Of a stretch of 20,262 nt of DNA, positions 15,143-20,262 are shown in pieces. Both the position numbers and the translations under genes were made by a program. The notes below the pieces were generated by a model. That model did no database searches and was not told the DNA's origin. It was given only the letters and a program-made list of their open reading frames with translations. The DNA is from Flavobacteriales bacterium (GTDB lineage Bacteria; Bacteroidota; Bacteroidia; Flavobacteriales; TMED113). The stretch is from contig NZUB01000012.1 in the NCBI GenBank assembly GCA_002696965.1, positions 1 through 20,262 of the forward strand, read 5' to 3'. Position 1 is the stretch's first letter; the number at the start of each line of letters is the position of its first letter.

Positions 15143-15155
15143 TGACATTATGTCA
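15143..15155. promoter_or_regulatory. 13-base palindrome upstream of trmD
   Basis: TGACAT-T-ATGTCA is a perfect inverted repeat of 6-base arms around one central base, 60 bases before the trmD ATG. The short spacing and whole-turn size are typical of a dimeric regulator's operator rather than of an RNA hairpin, since a one-base loop cannot fold. No regulator can be assigned. Confidence 0.35.
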
Positions 15156-15199
15156 ATTGAAAAAATTAAATAAAAAAACCTATTTTTATAATTTAACAC

Positions 15200-15207
15200 T
15201 AAATTTG
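15200..15207 (+). promoter_or_regulatory. Candidate -7 element just before trmD
   Basis: TAAATTTG matches TAnnTTTG and ends seven bases before the trmD ATG. Transcription would start almost at the start codon, giving a leaderless or near-leaderless mRNA. I see no TTG at the right distance upstream, so this may be chance. Confidence 0.25.
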
Positions 15208-15214
15208 AAAGATA

Positions 15215-15895
15215 ATGAGAATAGATATTATTTCGGCACTACCTGATTTATTAAAAACACCATTTCAAACATCAATCTTAGCAAGGGCCATTAACAAAAA
15301 AATCGTACAAATACATGTTCACGATTTACGCAAATATTCAAAAAATAAAAAACAACAAATTGACGACTATTCATATGGAGGAGGAGGAGGAATGGTATTA
15401 ATGATTGAACCAATAGCTAAATGCATTGAAACACTAAAAAAAGAAAGAACCTACCAAATGGTAATATTTATGACACCTGATGGAGACAAACTCAGTCAAA
15501 AAATATCTAATCAATTATCCCAACTTAAAAACATTATAATACTCTGCGGAAGATATGAAGGAGTAGATCAAAGAGTAAGAGACTTATTTATAGATAAGGA
15601 AATTTCTATTGGTGACTATGTACTAACTGGAGGAGAACTACCAGCAATGGTTTTGTGTGACTCAATAATAAGGTTAATACCTGGAGTAATGAGCAACTCA
15701 TCATGTGCATTATCTGATTCATTTCAAGACAAATTACTATCTCCACCAATTTACACCAGACCAGCAAGCTACAAAAATAACAAGGTGCCTAATATACTAC
15801 TATCTGGTAATGAAAAAAAAATATCGGAATGGAAAGAAAAAGAGGCAATTAAGCGCACACAACAAAAAAGACCTAATCTATTAAATGATGAATAA
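15215..15895 (+). CDS. trmD: tRNA (guanine-37-N1)-methyltransferase
   Basis: A 226-residue SPOUT-class enzyme that methylates G37 next to the anticodon using S-adenosylmethionine, which prevents +1 frameshifting. The trefoil-knot AdoMet site is seen in MTPDGDKLSQ, LCGRYEGVDQRV (110-121) and SIGDYVLTGGELPA (131-144). The catalytic aspartate is Asp168 in LSDSFQDKLL, followed by the family signature PPIYTRP. YGGGGGMVLM (54-63) is the conserved N-terminal loop. The C-terminal tRNA-binding helices (EWKEKEAIKRTQQKRP) are complete. The canonical partner rplS follows 66 bases downstream, the same pairing seen across bacteria in rpsP-rimM-trmD-rplS operons, but rpsP and rimM are not here. Confidence 0.97.
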   Translation: MRIDIISALPDLLKTPFQTSILARAINKKIVQIHVHDLRKYSKNKKQQIDDYSYGGGGGMVLMIEPIAKCIETLKKERTYQMVIFMTPDGDKLSQKISNQLSQLKNIIILCGRYEGVDQRVRDLFIDKEISIGDYVLTGGELPAMVLCDSIIRLIPGVMSNSSCALSDSFQDKLLSPPIYTRPASYKNNKVPNILLSGNEKKISEWKEKEAIKRTQQKRPNLLNDE

Positions 15896-15908
15896 ATTAT
15901 TTTTTTTC

Positions 15909-15938
15909 TTGAAAATCATAAAAAGATAATTATTTTTG
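15909..15938 (+). promoter_or_regulatory. Bacteroidota-type promoter for rplS
   Basis: TTG at 15909-15911, a 19-base spacer, then TATTTTTG at 15931-15938, an exact match to TTG / TAnnTTTG with ideal spacing. Transcription is expected near 15944-15946, about 17 bases before the rplS ATG. This would let the ribosomal-protein gene be expressed far above trmD. Confidence 0.65.
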
Positions 15939-15961
15939 CAAGCTCTAAAGATAATTTTATC

Positions 15962-16309
15962 ATGAATTCATTAATAGCTGATATAGAAAAAAATTTAATT
16001 ACAAAAAAAGAACACTCTAGCTTTAAAGCTGGTGATACAATTACGGTGTTTTACACAATTAAAGAAGGTGAAAAAGAAAGAACACAGTTTTTTAAAGGTG
16101 ATGTAATTCAAAGAAAAGGGAGTGGACTAACAGAAACTTTCACAATTAGAAAAATGTCAAATGGTGTTGGTGTCGAAAGAATTTTTCCAATTAATTCACC
16201 GTCCATTGAAAAAATAGAAGTTAATAAAGTCGGAAAAGTAAGAAGAGCGCGTATTTTTTACATGAGAGAACGAACTGGAAAAAGCGCTAGAATTAAGCAA
16301 AAAAGATAA
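15962..16309 (+). CDS. rplS: 50S ribosomal protein L19 (bL19)
   Basis: A 115-residue ribosomal protein at the interface of the large and small subunits, full length for the family. The diagnostic blocks are present: FKAGDTITVFYTIKEG, the conserved RTQFFKGDVIQRKGSGL, TFTIRKMSNGVGVERIFPINSPSI, and the basic tail VRRARIFYMRERTGKSARI. It follows trmD by 66 bases and has its own likely promoter in that gap. Its stop is only four bases from the stop of the convergent symporter gene, with no hairpin between them, so rplS transcription must end inside or beyond the opposing gene's 3' end. Confidence 0.98.
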   Translation: MNSLIADIEKNLITKKEHSSFKAGDTITVFYTIKEGEKERTQFFKGDVIQRKGSGLTETFTIRKMSNGVGVERIFPINSPSIEKIEVNKVGKVRRARIFYMRERTGKSARIKQKR

Positions 16310-16313
16310 TAAC

Positions 16314-17615
16314 TTATTCCTCTAGGCTTGAAACAACTGAAGCCACTGTTGCATCTCCTGTTACATTTACAACTGTTCTACACATATCAAGCAATCTATC
16401 TACAGGAAATATAATACTTATCCAAGCTGGATTTAAACCTACAGCATCCAACACTATAATTAACATGATTAATCCGGCACTAGGTACTGCAGCAGAACCA
16501 ATAGATGCCATAGTTGCTGTAAAAACAATGACAAGTTGTTGTGAGACACTTAAGTCAACCATATGCATTTGCGCTAAAAAAACTACCGCGACTGCCTGAT
16601 ACAGGCTAGTTCCATCCATATTAACAGTTGCTCCAATCGGTAAAACAAAGTTAGAGACTCTACTTGGAATATTTAAATTATTATTAACACAATCCATTGT
16701 AACTGGAAGTGTAGCCGCACTTGAAGATGTAGAAAAAGCTAACATTTGAGCAGGTGCTATTGATGAAAAAAAATCCCTATAATTAAGCTTTTTAAAGACA
16801 TAAACTACAAATGGGTATATAATAAAAATCATGCAACACAAACCAAGTAAAACGACAAAAGAGTATACACCTAGACCCTTAAACACCTCCACAACACCGC
16901 TTGGGTTATTTCCAGCAATTTTAGCCATTACTCCAGCCAATAACGCAAAAACAAAAAATGGAGCCGCTAACATCACAACTTCAACCATTTTTAAAAAAAT
17001 AGCATTAAATGAATCACTTAATTTATTAATTGGCTCTGAATGATGCTTTGGTATTAAAACTAGAATTACGCCAAAGAAAACTGCAAAAAATATAATCTGA
17101 AGCATCAATTTATTATTAGTCAATGACATAAATATATTAGAGGGGACCATATCAACTAAAAATTGCAGTGGGCTATTACTTTTTTGATCTTCTGCAATCT
17201 GTAATTTTTCAGATAAAAAGTCATCTATAACAATACCATTGTTCTTAAATTCCAAATAAGACTCATGATTAGCTTGTCTTTGATTCAAGGCAATATACTC
17301 CCCCGGCTTAATGGTATTTACCAATAGCAAACCTATAGAAATAGATATAACTGTAGTAAATAGGTAACATACTAAAGTTTTAAAGCCCATTCTACCTAAT
17401 AAAGAAATATTTGATATACTAGAAACCCCCTTTACAACTGAGAACAGAACAAGTGGAACAGCAATTAATTTTAAAAGATTAATAAATATATCTCCAAATG
17501 GGCTAATCCATTTTATTGTAAAGTCAGACCAGCCAAACATACTGCCTAAAAAAGACCAAAAAATACCAAGAAGCATACCTATTATAATTTTCCAATGTAA
17601 ACTTAATTTTTTCAT
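16314..17615 (-). CDS. Dicarboxylate/acidic amino acid:cation symporter (DAACS family)
   Basis: A 433-residue inner-membrane transporter of the GltP/DctA/GltPh fold with eight membrane helices and two re-entrant hairpins. Hairpin 1 carries the serine-rich STSSSAATLP (295-304). Helix 7 has NMDGT (332-336), hairpin 2 has IGSAAVPSAG (372-381), and helix 8 has DRLLDMCRTVVNVTGD. Within helix 8, Asp410, Arg413 and Asn417 correspond to the GltPh residues that bind the substrate amino group and side-chain carboxylate, and an arginine there favours glutamate, aspartate or C4-dicarboxylates over neutral amino acids. A longer extracellular loop around 105-150 is variable in the family. Its ATG overlaps the aroC stop as ATGA, so the two genes are translationally coupled. 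The coupling ion (Na+ or H+) cannot be told. Confidence 0.93.
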   Translation of the reverse strand: MKKLSLHWKIIIGMLLGIFWSFLGSMFGWSDFTIKWISPFGDIFINLLKLIAVPLVLFSVVKGVSSISNISLLGRMGFKTLVCYLFTTVISISIGLLLVNTIKPGEYIALNQRQANHESYLEFKNNGIVIDDFLSEKLQIAEDQKSNSPLQFLVDMVPSNIFMSLTNNKLMLQIIFFAVFFGVILVLIPKHHSEPINKLSDSFNAIFLKMVEVVMLAAPFFVFALLAGVMAKIAGNNPSGVVEVFKGLGVYSFVVLLGLCCMIFIIYPFVVYVFKKLNYRDFFSSIAPAQMLAFSTSSSAATLPVTMDCVNNNLNIPSRVSNFVLPIGATVNMDGTSLYQAVAVVFLAQMHMVDLSVSQQLVIVFTATMASIGSAAVPSAGLIMLIIVLDAVGLNPAWISIIFPVDRLLDMCRTVVNVTGDATVASVVSSLEE

Positions 17616-18697
17616 AAATCAGATAATTTTGTTGTTTTACTTAATAAATAGTAGTCTAAAACAATAATGGCTGTTAATGCAGATACAATTGGAACAGCCC
17701 TAGGGACCACACATGGGTCATGTCGACCAGCTGGCATAAGATCAACCTGTTGCAATTTATTATTTACAGTCGACTGTTTCTGCATGATGGAAGAAACTGG
17801 TTTAAAGGCACTTTTAAAAAACACCTCTTGACCATTAGATATACCTCCCTGAATACCACCTGAATTGTTTGTTTTTACTTTTATAGAATTTGAATCTACA
17901 AAAAATTGATCATTTTCCTCAGAGCCCTTTCTTGACGACCCTGTAAAACCTGAGCCAAACTCTATTCCTCTACAAGCATTAATACCAACAATTGCTTTAG
18001 CTAAACCTGAATTTAATTTGTTAAAAACCGGCTCCCCTAGCCCGACAGGCAATCCTTTAATAATAGTTGAAACTTGTCCACCAATTGTATCTCCCTTTTG
18101 TTTACAAGTACTAATAAGATCCTCCATTAAAAAAGCTGTTTTTTGAGATGGACAACGCACATTATTATTATAAATATTATTTAAATCTAATTTACTATAG
18201 TGCTGATCTAAAATAATATCACCAACAGCCGAAACATAAGAGTATATATATATTTTTTTAAAACTCAAAATCTGAGTTGCAATAGCACCAGCAACCACCC
18301 AATTTACAGTCTCTCTAGCAGAAGATCTACCACCACCCTTATAATCTCTAATACCATATTTAGATTCATAAGTGTAATCAGAGTGAGAAGGTCTAAAAAC
18401 ATCTCGACAACTAGAATAATCCTTGATTTTTTGATCAGAATTTTTAATGATAAAACCTATGGGAGAACCTAGAGTTACACCATCTAAAATACCTGACAAA
18501 AACTCAACTTGATCAGATTCATTTCGCTCACTATAAATTGCAGAAGAACCTGGGCGTCTTTTATTTAAAAACTCCTGAATTTGCTTAAAATCAATTTCAA
18601 AGCCTGAAGGACAGCCATCAATCACCCCCCCCATAGCTAGACCATGAGATTCCCCAAACGTAGTTAATCTAAATAATTTTCCTATTGAAGACGACAT
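17612..18697 (-). CDS. aroC: Chorismate synthase
   Basis: A 361-residue enzyme that converts EPSP to chorismate with reduced FMN, the last step of the shikimate pathway, in the cytoplasm. It has the N-terminal signature LFRLTTFGESHGLAMGG (catalytic His19), KRRPGSSAIYSERNESDQVEFLSG, and the FMN/substrate block RPSHSDYTYESKYGIRDY followed by GGGRSSARET. The late block GGIQGGISNGQEVFFKSAFKPVSSI and a C-terminal GRHDPCVVPRAVPI are also present. Length and motifs are complete. The start ATG at 18697 directly precedes the conserved region. It is the first gene of a two-gene unit with the symporter and is divergent from hutI across 63 bases. Chorismate feeds the PabA/TrpG amidotransferase's partner enzyme. 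Confidence 0.98.
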   Translation of the reverse strand: MSSSIGKLFRLTTFGESHGLAMGGVIDGCPSGFEIDFKQIQEFLNKRRPGSSAIYSERNESDQVEFLSGILDGVTLGSPIGFIIKNSDQKIKDYSSCRDVFRPSHSDYTYESKYGIRDYKGGGRSSARETVNWVVAGAIATQILSFKKIYIYSYVSAVGDIILDQHYSKLDLNNIYNNNVRCPSQKTAFLMEDLISTCKQKGDTIGGQVSTIIKGLPVGLGEPVFNKLNSGLAKAIVGINACRGIEFGSGFTGSSRKGSEENDQFFVDSNSIKVKTNNSGGIQGGISNGQEVFFKSAFKPVSSIMQKQSTVNNKLQQVDLMPAGRHDPCVVPRAVPIVSALTAIIVLDYYLLSKTTKLSDL

Positions 18698-18704
18698 AAT
18701 AAAA

Positions 18705-18712
18705 CAAATATA
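18705..18712 (-). promoter_or_regulatory. Candidate -7 element for aroC
   Basis: On the minus strand this reads TATATTTG, an exact TAnnTTTG match, ending seven bases before the aroC ATG at 18697. A TTG at the proper distance is not visible, so the call is tentative. If real, the transcript would be almost leaderless, as in the trmD case. Confidence 0.3.
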
Positions 18713-18760
18713 TCAATTTCATAACGCTTTAATTTAGTTTGCTTATCTTTTCAATAAATT

Positions 18761-20023
18761 ATGAAAAAAGTAATAAAAAATATAAAACAAATTGTTGGAA
18801 CCTCTACAAAATCAGAAGATCAAATCAAAAAAGGAGAAAGCATGAGCAAAATATCTGTTATCAATAACGGTTGGTTGACAATTGAAAATGACACAATAAT
18901 AGATTTTGGAAATATGGATGAGTGGCGAGGAATAGAAGATTGGAATAACATTGAAATTATAGATGCTAATAACGGTATATTAATGCCCACATTTTGTGAT
19001 AGTCACACACATATTGTATATGCTGGCAATAGAGTTACAGAATTCATAGATAGAATTAATGGACTTTCTTATGAGGAAATAGCTCAAAATGGAGGCGGTA
19101 TTTTAAATTCAGCTAAACTTTTATCTGAAACAGATGAAAATAGTTTGTTTAATCAAAGTGCAAGAAGACTAGAGAAATTAATAAAACTAGGTACTGGAGC
19201 AATTGAAATAAAAAGTGGATATGGTCTAAATACAAAAGATGAAATTAAAATATTACGTGTTATTCAACAACTGAAAGAAAAGTATCCTATAACCATCAAG
19301 TCTACTTTTTTAGGAGCACATGCAGTCCCGAATAATATGTCGCAAGAAAAATATACTAAATTGATTATTAATGAAATGATACCTGAAGTATCTAGACAAA
19401 ATTTAGCTGAATATATTGATGTTTTTTGTGATAAAGGTTTTTTTACAGAAAAAGAAACCGAACAAATCTTATTAGCAGGAATTAAACATGGTTTAAAGCC
19501 TAAAATACATGCAAATGAGTTGGCTTATTCAGGGGGAATACAGGTCGGAGTGAGAAATAACGCAGTGTCAGTAGATCACTTACAATTCACATCCAATAAA
19601 GAAATTAAGTTATTAAAAAAATCAAACACAATGCCTACCCTACTACCTGGAACCGCATATTTTTTAGGACTTAAATACCCACCTGCTCGTATGATGATTG
19701 ATGCTGGTCTACCTATCGCACTTGCCTCAGACTACAATCCGGGTTCATGCCCAACAGGTAATATGTCAACAATAATATCTCTAGCATGTACCCAAATGCA
19801 CATCAATCCAAATGAAGCGATTAATGCAGCCACCATTAATGGTGCGTATGCAATGGAAGTCAATGATAATTTAGGCAGTATTCAAAAAAATAAAAAAGCA
19901 AATCTAGTTATTACAAATAACATCCCTTCTCTAGGCTACATACCCTATTCAATAGGTGAAAATTTTATCAACAAGGTTATAATTAATGGTAAAATATATT
20001 ATGATTCTGAAACAAATTCTTAA
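18761..20023 (+). CDS. hutI: Imidazolonepropionase
   Basis: A 420-residue metal-dependent amidohydrolase that opens 4-imidazolone-5-propionate to N-formimino-glutamate, the third step of histidine degradation. Metal and substrate residues are all present: His82 and His84 in FCDSHTHIVYAGNR, His187 in FLGAHAVP, His250 and Glu253 in KIHANELA, His273 in VDHLQ, and Asp324 in LASDYNPGSCPTGNM, which is diagnostic for HutI. The typical GYGLN and GGGI blocks also occur. The N-terminus (MKKVIKNIKQIVG) fits the family's small beta-domain, supporting the ATG at 18761. No other hut gene (hutH, hutU, hutG) is visible. It is divergent from aroC, and the next gene encodes an unrelated secreted protein. Confidence 0.96.
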   Translation: MKKVIKNIKQIVGTSTKSEDQIKKGESMSKISVINNGWLTIENDTIIDFGNMDEWRGIEDWNNIEIIDANNGILMPTFCDSHTHIVYAGNRVTEFIDRINGLSYEEIAQNGGGILNSAKLLSETDENSLFNQSARRLEKLIKLGTGAIEIKSGYGLNTKDEIKILRVIQQLKEKYPITIKSTFLGAHAVPNNMSQEKYTKLIINEMIPEVSRQNLAEYIDVFCDKGFFTEKETEQILLAGIKHGLKPKIHANELAYSGGIQVGVRNNAVSVDHLQFTSNKEIKLLKKSNTMPTLLPGTAYFLGLKYPPARMMIDAGLPIALASDYNPGSCPTGNMSTIISLACTQMHINPNEAINAATINGAYAMEVNDNLGSIQKNKKANLVITNNIPSLGYIPYSIGENFINKVIINGKIYYDSETNS

Positions 20024-20059
20024 GTTTGTAAAATCAGTATAATAAAAAAAAACCCTATT

Positions 20060-20262
20060 ATGGTCAAGAATTGGAAATTTATTTTAATATGTTTTAGTCT
20101 ATTATTTTTAAACACCAAAGATTTAAAGGGACAATGTGAGTGGATTGAGACATTTGCTGAAGACAATGATGTAGCATGGACAATTAATAACCTCACTGGA
20201 GATTATGTTCTATTTTTTTGTGAAAATATTGAGGATGAAATTACACTTCCAGAGAACACAGA
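20060..20262 (+). CDS. Start of a secreted protein of unknown function (cut by window end)
   Basis: An open frame from the ATG at 20060 runs to the right edge without a stop (67 complete codons). It starts with a likely signal peptide: MVKNWKFILICFSLLFL with a basic n-region and hydrophobic core, and cleavage probably near LKGQC. The beginning of the mature part is acidic (ETFAEDNDVAWTINNLTGDY, CENIEDEITLPENT) and has two cysteines. Length, domains and function cannot be judged. Cysteines near the signal end raise the possibility of a lipoprotein, but the residues before Cys (LKGQC) are a poor lipobox. It begins 36 bases after the hutI stop and may be co-transcribed; TAAGTTTG at 20021-20028 is a possible -7 element of its own. 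Confidence 0.6.
   Translation, partial: MVKNWKFILICFSLLFLNTKDLKGQCEWIETFAEDNDVAWTINNLTGDYVLFFCENIEDEITLPENT

Larger units (their letters stand above)
14789..15214. other. 426-base non-coding stretch between lpd and trmD
   Basis: The longest gene-free stretch in the window, where most gaps are under 70 bases. I found no convincing ORF, tRNA or strong terminator. It does hold a weak hairpin soon after lpd (AAGAAA/TTTCTT at 14901-14915), ATAGTC four times (14884, 14931, 15100, 15121), TAnnTTTG matches at 14962-14969 and 15200-15207, and a 13-base palindrome at 15143-15155. It could be a long regulatory region or leader for trmD-rplS, a small-RNA locus, or the eroded remains of a gene. Confidence 0.6.

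Noticed and set aside
15377..15394. A GGAGGAGGAGG run followed by ATG inside trmD that looks like a strong Shine-Dalgarno and internal start.
   Set aside because: The run encodes the conserved glycine loop YGGGGGM of TrmD, the upstream codons are also conserved family sequence, and Shine-Dalgarno signals are not otherwise used in this window.
16831..17043. Plus-strand open frame of 70 codons inside the symporter gene.
   Set aside because: Antisense to conserved membrane helices of the transporter; composition simply mirrors the hydrophobic codons of the other strand.
1..20262. Search for tRNA genes, CRISPR arrays, insertion sequences, integrases, toxin-antitoxin or defence genes.
   Set aside because: No cloverleaf-like sequence, regular repeat-spacer pattern, transposase motif, terminal repeats or known defence domain was seen; all sizeable frames are explained by the genes listed.

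Overview
This window is an AT-rich (roughly 25-30% G+C by eye), gene-dense chromosomal segment. It most likely comes from a Bacteroidota bacterium, probably a flavobacterial or marine lineage. Several signs point that way. The outer-envelope proteins have Bacteroidota architecture (OstA-like and LptD-like proteins, an MlaD ending in PKKYINISIWG). The small protein families are flavobacterial. Shine-Dalgarno sequences are essentially absent. Intergenic regions repeatedly carry the Bacteroidota -7 promoter element TAnnTTTG, in two cases with a TTG about 17-19 bases upstream (ahead of the outer-membrane protein gene and ahead of rplS). I see no phage, insertion sequence, CRISPR array, tRNA or rRNA.

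Layout, left to right. (1) 1-3987, plus strand: a tight operon of the C-terminal end of a RelA/SpoT (p)ppGpp enzyme, a Fur-family repressor, purA and an OstA/LptA-like periplasmic protein, with ATGA overlaps at two of the junctions. (2) 4003-4904: an independently transcribed outer-membrane beta-barrel gene with its own promoter and a strong UUCG-loop terminator that works for both strands. (3) 9955-4918, minus strand: a six-gene operon of amidase, mlaD, membrane Fe-S electron-transfer protein, small HAD protein, CCG-domain protein and a 155-residue family protein of unknown function. (4) 9998-12409, plus: lptD, divergent from the amidase and convergent with a pabA/trpG-type glutamine amidotransferase. 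(5) 12993-14788, plus: ridA and lpd. (6) 14789-15214: a 426-base non-coding stretch, by far the longest here. (7) 15215-16309, plus: trmD and rplS. (8) 18697-16314, minus: aroC and an acidic amino acid/dicarboxylate symporter, overlapping by ATGA. (9) 18761-20262, plus: hutI and the start of a secreted protein cut by the window edge.

Most genes are housekeeping. The recurring theme is the cell envelope: LPS export (OstA-like, LptD), lipid traffic (MlaD), peptidoglycan cleavage (amidase) and an abundant outer-membrane barrel. The second theme is nucleotide and amino-acid metabolism (PurA, AroC, PabA/TrpG, RidA, Lpd, HutI). I found no clearly new defence or mobile system. The most unusual point is the CCG-domain protein at 5387-6166: its N-terminal module has lost three of its four expected cysteine ligands while the second module is intact. 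It lies in an operon that links a membrane Fe-S redox pair to lipid-transport and cell-wall genes and to a protein family of unknown function.
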